The notes beneath the pieces were generated by a model. The model saw only the letters and a list, made by a program, of their open reading frames with translations, did not search any database and was not told the DNA's origin. DNA of 7,265 bases from Terriglobus sp. (GTDB lineage: Bacteria > Acidobacteriota > Terriglobia > Terriglobales > Acidobacteriaceae). This document shows, piece after piece, positions 1 through 6,794 of this stretch; positions within the stretch are counted from its first letter, which is position 1, and the number at the start of each line of letters is the position of its first letter. Made by a program: the position numbers and the translations under genes. The DNA lies in the NCBI GenBank assembly GCA_023265355.1, contig JAHFTZ010000112.1, positions 1 to 7,265 of the forward strand. The letters are read 5' to 3'.

Positions 1-195
1 TCGAAGAGCGAGTCCCGTACATCATGCAGCGAGAATACTTGATCGCTGCGTTTGTGTCTGTCCCCCGAAAGAGTCTTCTAAATCCTGTGAAAGTCGGAAA
101 CCTCTTCCGGTAGGGATGGGTTTTTCCCATTACGCGCCCCGCGCGAGGAGAGCTCAGATGGCCCTTCTCCTCGCGCCGGATGACCGTTGGCCAAT
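1..195. other. Left-edge region without a recognisable gene, rich in short inverted repeats
   Basis: No gene here is recognisable. A plus-strand frame is open from base 3 and ends at a TAG at 111-113. It could be the last 36 residues of a gene entering from the left, but its ending (KVGNLFR) resembles nothing I know and it may be chance. A minus-strand ATG at 24-22 also runs off the edge, without a ribosome binding site. What can be seen directly is several perfect short inverted repeats: 26-32 with 43-49 (7 bp), 95-99 with 105-109 (5 bp), 116-120 with 126-130 (5 bp) and 141-151 with 166-176 (11 bp). Confidence 0.4.
116..176. terminator. Candidate transcription-end hairpins downstream of the receptor remnant
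   Basis: An 11-bp perfect GC-rich inverted repeat (GCGCGAGGAGA at 141-151, its complement at 166-176, 14-base loop) lies 20 bases past the stop codon of the minus-strand receptor remnant. A second small palindrome, ATGGG-TTTTT-CCCAT, follows at 116-130. Neither stem is followed by a clear T run on either strand, so this is not a classic intrinsic terminator. The position fits a transcription end, or a bidirectional end if a plus-strand gene really stops at 113. It could instead be a REP-like palindromic repeat. Confidence 0.3.
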
Positions 196-621
196 TTAGA
201 ACCCGTATTTCAGAGACAGTCGAATATTGCGACTGTTGCTGACCGTGTTCGTGATCTGCCCGAAGGTAGTGTCCGTAACGTTGCTGTCGGGCTGAGCATA
301 GCTGGCGATGTTGAAGGCGTTGAAGGCATCCGCACGGAACTCGAGATGATGCCCGTGATGCACGCTCAGGGACTTCGCCAGGGCCATGTCGATATTGTGA
401 AAACTCGGTGCGCGGAAGGTTCCCGGACACACGTCGCCTAAGGCGTGACCGACTACACCGACATATCCGACCTGAAACGAGGAAGTATTGTTGATCTGGA
501 ACTCGGTCGTCAGACTAACTCCTGCACCACGGCGGGCTGGAGATTCTTAGGCCACACATAGAACGTTGTGGTGGGAGCCTGGGTCGCAGAGAAGCCGTTT
601 GCAGCCTGAAGCAAGTGATAA
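196..621 (-). pseudogene. Decayed 3' remnant of an Oar-like TonB-dependent outer-membrane receptor
   Basis: The last 79 codons (from about 432 down to the TAA at 198-196) read as the C-terminal barrel end of an acidobacterial Oar-like receptor: a NIDMALAKSL strand, the FRADAFNAFN motif, and a final LKYGF with the terminal aromatic expected of an outer-membrane beta-barrel. Upstream in the same frame is a second family segment (SLTTEFQINNTSSFQVGYVG, about 517-457). It joins the C-terminal part directly, although in intact proteins, as I recall them, a few hundred residues separate the two. Further upstream the homology continues in a different frame (ANGFSATQAP, then FYVWPKNLQPAVVQE, about 605-519) and stops near 621 at the end of panD. 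The frames switch at about 517-518, where one base of an expected QE-(Y)-SLTTE stretch seems to be missing; both frames hit stops nearby. There is no start codon, ribosome binding site or plug domain. It is therefore an N-terminally truncated, frameshifted and internally deleted relic, not a working gene. Confidence 0.85.
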
Positions 622-638
622 GCCAGCTAGTTGCTTCA
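607..638. repeat. 8-bp perfect inverted repeat over the panD stop codon
   Basis: TGAAGCAA at 607-614 is the exact reverse complement of TTGCTTCA at 631-638, with 16 bases between them; a short inner AGC/GCT pairing is possible at 621-623 with 626-628. The first three bases of the minus-strand arm are the TGA stop of panD, and the other arm already lies in the receptor-like sequence. It could form a hairpin at the end of the pan operon mRNA, but no T run follows it, so it is at best a weak or Rho-assisted end. It may be chance. Confidence 0.35.
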
Positions 639-1058
639 AGAAAAGAGTAGAAGTTCGTTTGCGGTGTCTATCTCATCCGCTGTTTGCGCATGCTCCTCGC
701 GAAGAGGCCTGTGGGTGGCTCTATTGTCGCGATCGACAAATACAAGCGCGGGATGATGTTGCGCCGCTTCCTTCTCGTCATACCAGCCGAAGACAAAGAT
801 AATAATCTTATCTCCTACAGAAACCCTGTGGGCCGCTGCACCGTTTGCGCAGATGACGCGCGATCCACGCGGTGCGCGGATGGCGTACGTTGTGAGTCGC
901 TCGCCATTACTTACATTTGCAATGTGAACGACTTCGTTCTCCTGAATCCCGGCAAGGTCCATAAGATCCTCATCAATCGCGAGTGAACCGATGTAAGCCG
1001 TATTTGCTTCGGTGACGATAGCGCCATGGATCTTGGAGCGAAGAAAATTTCTCAACAT
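636..1058 (-). CDS. panD: Aspartate 1-decarboxylase precursor (pyruvoyl enzyme)
   Basis: Decarboxylates L-aspartate to beta-alanine in the cytoplasm, supplying half of pantothenate. The 140-residue protein is collinear with the family: K9 and H11 near the N-terminus, then Gly24-Ser25, the bond that cleaves itself so that Ser25 becomes the pyruvoyl cofactor. Further conserved residues are R54, T57 and Y58 (in RLTTYAI) and the N72-GAAAH segment. These positions match E. coli PanD, which is about 126 residues long. The extra residues form a polar C-terminal tail after about 115, which is probably not catalytic. The ATG lies 4 bases after the coaBC stop with only a weak purine stretch before it, so translation is probably coupled to coaBC. 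It is the last gene of the panB-panC-coaBC-panD operon. Identification is firm; self-cleavage itself cannot be seen from sequence. Confidence 0.96.
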   Translation of the reverse strand: MLRNFLRSKIHGAIVTEANTAYIGSLAIDEDLMDLAGIQENEVVHIANVSNGERLTTYAIRAPRGSRVICANGAAAHRVSVGDKIIIFVFGWYDEKEAAQHHPALVFVDRDNRATHRPLREEHAQTADEIDTANELLLFS

Positions 1059-1062
1059 AAAA

Positions 1063-2316
1063 TTAATGACTTTCTGTCGCGGTCAGTTTTCCAGCAACCG
1101 CGCCGTTTGTTCTCTGATGCGCTCTTAGATGAAGAAGCTCGTCCAGAATGCGATGCGCCATCTCGCGTTTGCTGGAGCGAGGCAGCGGAATCTCCGCGTG
1201 TGCAGTAAGGAAGAAGCCTGCGTTGTCCTCCGCGTCGAAGCCGATGCCCGGTTGAGAGACATCGTTGGCCACGATGGCATCCACATTCTTCTCCACAAGT
1301 TTGCGGCGTGCGTGCGAGAGCAGATCTTCCGTCTCTGCGGCGAAGGCGATCACGAGTGTACCGGGCTGACGTTCTTCCGCGACTGCACGCGCGATGTCTG
1401 CCGTAGCCTCAAGCTGCAGCGTCAACGGACCGGAGCGTTTCAACTTCTGCGCAGAGGGATCGATGACGCGATAGTCCGAAACAGCCGCTGCTTTGATGAC
1501 GGCGGTTGCCTCTGGCAGATGAGCAAGGACGGCACGACGCATCTCTTCGGCGGTGCGCACACGGATGACTTCGGAGGCTGATGATGCAGGCTCTGTCGAT
1601 GCCGTTACTAGAACCACGCGTGCACCGCGATCCATGGCCGCCTGTGCCAGCGCGTGTCCCATCTTGCCGCTGGAGCGGTTGCCGATGTAGCGGACGGGGT
1701 CGATGGGCTCCTGCGTTCCGCCTGCCGTGATGAGGATCGTCTCCGCCGCGAGATCTGTCTTACGCTGAAGCAGACGCGTTACTTCGTCCGCGATGTACGT
1801 AACCTCAGCCAGTCTGCCTCCACCAGTCATGCCGCACGCAAGATAGCCCGCGTCCGGCTCGACGATGTGGACTCCTCTTCGACGCAAGAGCTGGATGTTC
1901 GTCTGCGTTGCAGGATGCTCCCACATATTCACATTCATCGCTGGAGCCAGAATTACAGGAGCCTTCGTCGCCAGGAAGATGTTGAGGAAGAGATTATCTG
2001 CGATGCCGTGTGCCATCTTCGCGATACTGTCTGCAGTTGCGGGCGCGACGACGAGCGCGTCGATAGATTGCGCAACCGCAATATGTTCGATAGAGAAGTC
2101 TCCGGGGGCAGCATCGGTTGCTTCCGCTGCGGGCTGCCAGAGTGAGGTCAAAACCTGTTTTCCCGTGAGCGCCGCGAACGTGAGCGGACGGATAAACTCC
2201 TCCGCCGACGGAGTCATTACGACCTGCACACCGATAAGACGGCGCTGCAGTTCGCGCGTGAGTTCAGCGGCCTTGTATGCGGCGATACCTCCGGTCACTG
2301 CGAGCAGAATCTTCAT
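1063..2316 (-). CDS. coaBC: Bifunctional phosphopantothenoylcysteine decarboxylase / phosphopantothenate-cysteine ligase
   Basis: Makes 4'-phosphopantetheine in two cytoplasmic steps of CoA synthesis: the CoaB domain ligates cysteine to 4'-phosphopantothenate using a nucleotide triphosphate, and the CoaC domain decarboxylates the product with FMN. CoaC spans about residues 1-185: TGGIAAYKA near the start, H78 in EHIAVAQ (the catalytic histidine position), APATADSIAKMAHGIADN, the PAMNVNMW motif with N128, and C161 in the flap CGMTGGGR. CoaB follows from about 190: ITAGGTQEPIDPVR, N213 in NRSSGKMG, KAAAVSDYR (275-283), the lysine-rich KLKR (291-294), and NDVS plus DAEDNAGF near 351-367. Length (417) is typical of the fused form. 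Its ATG overlaps the panC stop as ATGA, with a weak GGGAA upstream, indicating translational coupling. Placement among pan genes fits its role downstream of pantothenate. Confidence 0.97.
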   Translation of the reverse strand: MKILLAVTGGIAAYKAAELTRELQRRLIGVQVVMTPSAEEFIRPLTFAALTGKQVLTSLWQPAAEATDAAPGDFSIEHIAVAQSIDALVVAPATADSIAKMAHGIADNLFLNIFLATKAPVILAPAMNVNMWEHPATQTNIQLLRRRGVHIVEPDAGYLACGMTGGGRLAEVTYIADEVTRLLQRKTDLAAETILITAGGTQEPIDPVRYIGNRSSGKMGHALAQAAMDRGARVVLVTASTEPASSASEVIRVRTAEEMRRAVLAHLPEATAVIKAAAVSDYRVIDPSAQKLKRSGPLTLQLEATADIARAVAEERQPGTLVIAFAAETEDLLSHARRKLVEKNVDAIVANDVSQPGIGFDAEDNAGFFLTAHAEIPLPRSSKREMAHRILDELLHLRAHQRTNGAVAGKLTATESH

Positions 2317-3173
2317 GGCGTGTTTCCCAGAGGTAAAAGAATGTTGTCGATCAGGCGCGTCTTTCCAACCCAGACGGCGGCAGCGACGAGAGCACCCCCG
2401 TTTGTAGTGGTGATCGCTTCGAGCGTTCGAGGATGAACCACCTCGGCGTAATCGACACGCAGGCCTTCTGCGATCTCCAGGCAGGAGCGGAGATGCTCCT
2501 GTAGAACCTTGGCGTCTTTCTCCTCCGCGCTCAAAGAGGCGACAGACCGCAGAGCACGAAAGAGAGCCAGTGCCTGTGTGCGCTCTTCTGCACTGAGATA
2601 ACGGTTGCGCGAGCTGAGCGCGAGACCGTCCGACTCGCGCACCGTGGGACAGACGACCAGTTCGAGATCGAAGTTAAGATCGCGCACCATCGCGCGAAGC
2701 ACCGCTACCTGGGCAGCGTCCTTCTGTCCAAAGAAAGCTGCATGCGGTGCAATGACGTGAAAGAGCTTGCCCACGATGGTCGTAACACCACGAAAGTGCC
2801 CCGGTCGCGATCTGCCGTCAAGCCGGTCTCCGATGCCACCAACTTCGATGAACGTGGTTGCGTTTGCGGGAACCATCTCTTCCGCTGCCGGAGCGAAGAC
2901 GAGGTCTACGCCCTCCTGCAGAAGCAAGGTGCAGTCCTCATCGAAGGTACGCGGATAACGTGAGAAGTCTTCACTGGGGCCAAACTGCAGCGGGTTGACG
3001 AAGATGGAGACGGCGACGAATCGACATCGCTTCTTCGCAGCGCGTATGAGCGACAGGTGCCCCTCGTGTAGTGCGCCCATCGTCGGAACCAGACCGAGCG
3101 TCGCTGTAGCGTCCCGCTGCAGAAGTTCCGCGCGTGCCGCACGCAACTCCGCAATGGTTAGAAGGATCCGCAT
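2313..3173 (-). CDS. panC: Pantothenate synthetase (pantoate-beta-alanine ligase)
   Basis: Condenses pantoate with beta-alanine to pantothenate in the cytoplasm, using ATP through a pantoyl-adenylate. The 286-residue protein has the nucleotidyltransferase signature PTMGALHEGH at 30-39 (the HxGH pair is H36 and H39), VNPLQFGPSEDFSRYPR at 59-75, RSRPGHFRGV at 121-130, FGQKDAAQ at 148-155 and the KMSKS-like LSSRN at 186-190. Length is normal for the family. The ATG is 2 bases after the panB stop and is preceded by GAAGGGA about 8 bases upstream, overlapping the end of panB, so the start is well placed. The 3' end overlaps coaBC by 4 bases. One of its two substrates comes from the panB route and the other from PanD, both encoded in the same operon. 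Confidence 0.97.
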   Translation of the reverse strand: MRILLTIAELRAARAELLQRDATATLGLVPTMGALHEGHLSLIRAAKKRCRFVAVSIFVNPLQFGPSEDFSRYPRTFDEDCTLLLQEGVDLVFAPAAEEMVPANATTFIEVGGIGDRLDGRSRPGHFRGVTTIVGKLFHVIAPHAAFFGQKDAAQVAVLRAMVRDLNFDLELVVCPTVRESDGLALSSRNRYLSAEERTQALALFRALRSVASLSAEEKDAKVLQEHLRSCLEIAEGLRVDYAEVVHPRTLEAITTTNGGALVAAAVWVGKTRLIDNILLPLGNTP

Positions 3174-3175
3174 GG

Positions 3176-4078
3176 CTAGCGTCCCTTCGCAGGTGCAAGG
3201 TCTGGCTCGATCAACTCCTGCAACACATCGTGCGAGAGGTGATAGCTCTCTGCATCGTTGGGAAAGGTTTTCGTAGTGACGGCTTCGCGATACGCCTCAA
3301 GACCGCTGCGAAAGAGTTCCCCTGCGTCTCCGAAGCTACGAACAAACTTTGGCGTGTGATTGAAGGTGAGCTGGAAGAGATCGTGGAAGACGAGGATCTG
3401 GCCGTCGCACTCGGGTCCGGCGCCGATGCCGATCGTGGGAATATCGAGGCTCGCGGTGATACGCGCGGCAACCTCGCGCGGAACGCCTTCCAGCACAATC
3501 GCAATCGCCCCCGCCTGCTGTAAAAGCAACGCATCTTCACAGAGCGTCTCAATCGCTGCGAGCGTACGCCCCTGCACCTTGTATCCGCCCATGCGATGAA
3601 CCGACTGCGGCGTCAGACCGATGTGGCCGACGACGGAAATCTCCGCCGAAGTCATCGCCGTAACGAGGTGCACACGCTCAGAGCCGCCTTCGATCTTGAC
3701 CGCCTCCGCGCCTGCTTCCTTGACTAAGCGCATGGCGTTGCGGACGGCATCTTCTGTACCAAGGTGATAGCTGCCGTAGGGCATATCCGCCACGAGAAGA
3801 GCACTCTTCACGGCGCGGCGAACGGCCCGCGTGTGATGGAGCATCTCCTCCATCGTGACAGGGAGCGTGGAGTCATAGCCGAGAACGGCCATGCCCAGCG
3901 AGTCGCCGACGAGAAGCACGTCGATGCCAGCTTCGTCGACGAGACGCGCGGTGACGTAGTCATACGCTGTAAGTGCTGTGATGGGAATGTGGCGTCGCTT
4001 CTGGTCCTGCAGGCCCTGAGGAGTAGTCTTGCGCGCACTCATATTATGCCCCTGCATACCGGGTTGAATCAAGCTCAT
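3176..4078 (-). CDS. panB: 3-methyl-2-oxobutanoate hydroxymethyltransferase (ketopantoate hydroxymethyltransferase)
   Basis: First committed step of pantothenate synthesis: transfers a hydroxymethyl group from 5,10-methylene-tetrahydrofolate to 2-oxoisovalerate, giving ketopantoate. Numbered from the first ATG (300 residues), the TIM-barrel shows LTAYDY (36-41), VGDSLGMAVLGY (57-68, with metal ligand D59), VADMPYGSY (96-104, D98), VKIEGG (127-132), GHIGLTPQ (151-158), GGYKVQGR (164-171), E197 in VLEGVP as catalytic acid/base, and IGIGAG. Two starts are plausible. The ATG at 4078 has GGGGA 5 bases upstream. The ATG at 4042 has AGGGG 6 bases upstream and removes 12 residues that precede the conserved core. 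It is the first gene of the operon, 101 bases after the glycosidase stop, with a candidate -10 box in the gap. Confidence 0.96.
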   Translation of the reverse strand: MSLIQPGMQGHNMSARKTTPQGLQDQKRRHIPITALTAYDYVTARLVDEAGIDVLLVGDSLGMAVLGYDSTLPVTMEEMLHHTRAVRRAVKSALLVADMPYGSYHLGTEDAVRNAMRLVKEAGAEAVKIEGGSERVHLVTAMTSAEISVVGHIGLTPQSVHRMGGYKVQGRTLAAIETLCEDALLLQQAGAIAIVLEGVPREVAARITASLDIPTIGIGAGPECDGQILVFHDLFQLTFNHTPKFVRSFGDAGELFRSGLEAYREAVTTKTFPNDAESYHLSHDVLQELIEPDLAPAKGR

Positions 4079-4131
4079 TGAGGTCCCCAGTGCCGCTCCG
4101 TGAGATACGCGGATGCGGCCCGAACTCTTCT

Positions 4132-4137
4132 AGTATA
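4132..4137 (-). promoter_or_regulatory. Candidate -10 box for the panB-panC-coaBC-panD operon
   Basis: On the minus strand the gap upstream of panB contains TATACT, close to the sigma-70 consensus TATAAT, about 54 bases before the first panB ATG. No good -35 hexamer stands at 16-18 bases upstream; TTGCCC occurs, but only 12 bases away. No T-rich terminator separates the glycosidase from panB, so read-through from that gene is also possible. This is inferred from one motif only. Confidence 0.35.
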
Positions 4138-4179
4138 CGTAATCCTGATGGGCAAGGCACGTCGCGGTGCCGACTTCAG

Positions 4180-6729
4180 CTACCACTTAAGCTCGACCTC
4201 CTGCTGCGCGTATTCCCCGGTAGCTGTAACCGGTGCTGTGACCAGAAGATCGTCGCCCACGTTCTGCGCTCCTGTCACCATGGGCATGCGGCTTGCGTTG
4301 CCATTGCGACGCAGTTGCAGCAGCTGTGTCGATCCGGAGGGGCCTTCCATCATGAGCTTGAGACCGCGCTCGGTGCGTTCTTCCTGTGTCACCTTCCACT
4401 GCTGCGTTCTCTCACCCGGCACCGCAGTCTGCGGCGCGAGCGCGACTTCAAAAGCGGGCAGCCTGAGCGTAATGTGATGACGCGTTGAACTCGCACTCTT
4501 GCACTCGCGTTTTTTATCGAGCGAAATCTCGGTTTGGAGACAGAGCACTGCGGGTTTGTCGCTTACTACATCTAAATCAAGATGCTCCCCACGACGGCGC
4601 ATCGCAATGTCCAGCATGATGTCGCCATAGGCGACGTGGTGCAGCTTTGCTTCGTCCCAGCTTGCGGGAAGCTGGGGAGAGAGATGCAGCAGGTGACGAG
4701 GCACGTCGACCTCTACACCGAAGAGGCCGCGCACGGCAGGCGTCAGCGTCATCGCCGAAGACCAGAGTTGATGCGAGCTCGAACGTCCCAGCGGCTGATA
4801 AAACTCACCCGACAAAACTTCCGTGATCGCGCCTGGATCCTGCAGCCACGTCAACGCAATGTTCTGCTCCAGGTCGGCGTACGCTGCGAGAGGCTTGCCG
4901 TTGCGGTACTGCGCCATCGACGTCCATCCCGTATAAAGCGGCCACACCGAACCATGGTGATAGCTGATGGGGTCGTACGTCGCAGCGCCAGTCTCCATCG
5001 ACCGCATGCCCCAGTCGGTCGAGAATTTATGACCAGCCCAGCGTGTGAGTTGTGAGTCGGCCTGCGGAAGCTTCAGGCCTCCATCCCACCATGCGATCGA
5101 GGGAAAGACGGTTGGCTGTGTATCAAAGCTGCCATCCTTATCGCGGCTGAAGTTATAGAAGCCACCCTCGTTATGGAACTCGGCAAGCTGCTTTTCGATA
5201 GCGTTTGCCGTGTCCTTCGCTTTCGTCGCCAGATCTGCCTCTCCCATGCGCGTCGCAAGCTCCGCCATCGCAGCGCTCGACTGCTGATCCAGAGACACGA
5301 GATAGGTCTCCTGGAAGGGAGTCTTAGGCACCCACTCTTCGACCCATCCCGTTCCCTGCGTGTTGTCGTAGATACCGCGCGTCGTATGCGCACGTGTGAA
5401 AGCGTACGCGCGTTTCACATTGTCCCAATGCCGCTTCAGATACGCCGTGTCGCCGCTGGTGCGAACATAGTCCGCCATCTGCATCACGAAGAGCGGAGTG
5501 GCGTCTGCAGCCGCATAGAGATACGGAAGGCTCTTCCAGTCCAGAAGATCGGCCGTCTGCGAGTACTCGTGCATCATCTTGCCGTCTTCGCGCTGATGCG
5601 CCAGGAGGAAGTCCATCGACTCACGACTGAGAGCGAAGTCGCCGTAACTGTTCACTGCGTAGAGCGTAAAGAGAGTGTCGCGACCGAAGAACCAACCGAA
5701 GCCGGGACGCGCGGAATCGCCGGAGATAAACCATCCGCCCGCGAGACCGCTGCCGGAAGACGTTGCCACCTTCGACTGCTCAATGGAGACTTCCGCCCAG
5801 CGCATGGAGTCATTGAAGCGAGCATCCGGAGTTTCAACCACAAGCCTTGTGTCGAAGAAGTGCGCGTAGAAATCCGCCGTGGAGCGATAGAGCTTCTCTA
5901 CGTTTGCACTTGCGTCTGCGATGGCGGATCGCATCTTCGCTTTGCCGTTCTCAACGGGAAGAGCGCTCGCATCCGTTACTGCCGCGAGTAACGGAAAATA
6001 CTTGCCGCTGTCCTTCGCGGGATCGAAAGCGATATGAAAGCTGAGCGGCTCGCTCTTCGGTGCTTCCTGGAAGGGGCGAATCAGACCGGGTGTGCTGCCG
6101 GGCATGGCCACCATGCCGTAGAAGTTTGGATTGTCGCTCTCCAACTGGAACGCACCGCCGTTGCCCATCGGAACCCATCCCGCGCCGGGACGACCGAAGT
6201 TCGGTGCGGGCCACTGCCGTTCGAGCGAAGGCTCAAAGCTCAGCGTAATCTGCGCTGGGCGCACGGAGTGAATCTCCAGCAGCACCATCGCGGTGGCTAC
6301 ACCTGTCGTTGCGCTGCGTGGAATAAAGAGATGCTCTTTGATGGTGATCGCCGCGTGCGAAAGCGTGATCGTCGTGTGATCGGGATGCACCTCGATGGTC
6401 GATGCCTGTTGGTTCATGTCGATCACGGCGCCATAGCCGTCGAGCTGCGCCGTCAGGCGTGCGTGATGCAGAATCTTCGTGGGCAACAGCCAAAGTTCAA
6501 ACGTGCCGTCCTGCTGTCCGATGATTGCGCCGCGCTGCCCGGTCACACTGAAGGGACGGTTAACCTGCGCAGGCTGGAGGATGGTCAGAGGATTTTCGCC
6601 AAGATCGAAGCGCTCGACAGACGACAACTGCGCAGGTACGCCCTGCTGCGCGAAGGCGCTGGAGAGAGTGGCAGAAAATAAAGACGCAAGGCAGAGAGAG
6701 CGGAGGCAAGCAAGAGAGAGCAGTCGCAC
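4180..6729 (-). CDS. Secreted (alpha/alpha)6-barrel glycoside hydrolase, glycogen-debranching/amylo-alpha-1,6-glucosidase-like
   Basis: Probably hydrolyses alpha-linked oligosaccharides outside the cytoplasm; the exact substrate is not readable from sequence. The 849-residue product starts with a signal peptide: R2, a hydrophobic core to about residue 22, and a likely cut at AFA/QQ after 27. A beta-rich N-terminal region (about 30-290) follows. The six-hairpin barrel (about 300-670) contains GFGWFFGRDT (343-352), MHEYS (386-390), YAAADATPLFV (405-415), GTGWVEEW (459-466), YHHGSVWPLYTGW (590-602) and EVLSG with GRSSSHQLWSSAM (637-660). These recall GH133/GH63/GH15-type enzymes; E464 or E465 and E637 are candidate catalytic acids by position only. 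A beta-type tail covers about 670-849. The start is GTG: AAGGA stands 9 bases upstream (plus-strand TCCTT at 6739-6743) and the signal peptide follows directly. It lies downstream of a receptor gene's terminator and upstream of panB. Fold is fairly sure; family number and EC class are not. Confidence 0.8.
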   Translation of the reverse strand: MRLLSLACLRSLCLASLFSATLSSAFAQQGVPAQLSSVERFDLGENPLTILQPAQVNRPFSVTGQRGAIIGQQDGTFELWLLPTKILHHARLTAQLDGYGAVIDMNQQASTIEVHPDHTTITLSHAAITIKEHLFIPRSATTGVATAMVLLEIHSVRPAQITLSFEPSLERQWPAPNFGRPGAGWVPMGNGGAFQLESDNPNFYGMVAMPGSTPGLIRPFQEAPKSEPLSFHIAFDPAKDSGKYFPLLAAVTDASALPVENGKAKMRSAIADASANVEKLYRSTADFYAHFFDTRLVVETPDARFNDSMRWAEVSIEQSKVATSSGSGLAGGWFISGDSARPGFGWFFGRDTLFTLYAVNSYGDFALSRESMDFLLAHQREDGKMMHEYSQTADLLDWKSLPYLYAAADATPLFVMQMADYVRTSGDTAYLKRHWDNVKRAYAFTRAHTTRGIYDNTQGTGWVEEWVPKTPFQETYLVSLDQQSSAAMAELATRMGEADLATKAKDTANAIEKQLAEFHNEGGFYNFSRDKDGSFDTQPTVFPSIAWWDGGLKLPQADSQLTRWAGHKFSTDWGMRSMETGAATYDPISYHHGSVWPLYTGWTSMAQYRNGKPLAAYADLEQNIALTWLQDPGAITEVLSGEFYQPLGRSSSHQLWSSAMTLTPAVRGLFGVEVDVPRHLLHLSPQLPASWDEAKLHHVAYGDIMLDIAMRRRGEHLDLDVVSDKPAVLCLQTEISLDKKRECKSASSTRHHITLRLPAFEVALAPQTAVPGERTQQWKVTQEERTERGLKLMMEGPSGSTQLLQLRRNGNASRMPMVTGAQNVGDDLLVTAPVTATGEYAQQEVELKW

Positions 6730-6794
6730 GATGTTCGATCCTTCGACGGGTTAAGCCCCATCGCGTCATTCAAACTCAGAAATTGATTTACCGC

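Noticed and set aside
187..441. Plus-strand open frame of 84 codons opposite the receptor remnant
   Set aside because: The minus strand carries clear receptor C-terminal motifs; the plus frame is their complement.
684..986. Plus-strand open frame of 100 codons opposite panD
   Set aside because: panD is unmistakable on the minus strand; this frame has no motif or ribosome site.
1129..2407. Three plus-strand open frames of 150-180 codons opposite coaBC
   Set aside because: All overlap the clearly identified coaBC gene on the other strand and show no protein-family signature.
4156..4171. Hairpin GGCAC/GTGCC downstream of the glycosidase stop as a terminator
   Set aside because: The stem is only 5 bp and no T run follows on the minus strand, so it does not qualify as an intrinsic terminator.
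5173..5991. Plus-strand open frame of 272 codons inside the glycosidase region
   Set aside because: It lies antisense to a well-supported glycosidase, is rich in Arg, His and Cys as expected of a shadow frame in GC-rich DNA, and has no domain motif.
6034..6681. Plus-strand open frame of 215 codons opposite the glycosidase N-terminus
   Set aside because: Antisense to the signal peptide and N-terminal region; arginine-rich composition typical of a shadow frame and no recognisable motif.
6745..6794. Promoter for the glycosidase (TTGCGG with TTGAAT at 17 bases)
   Set aside because: The -10 element is a poor match and the -35 overlaps the terminator T run; too weak to annotate.
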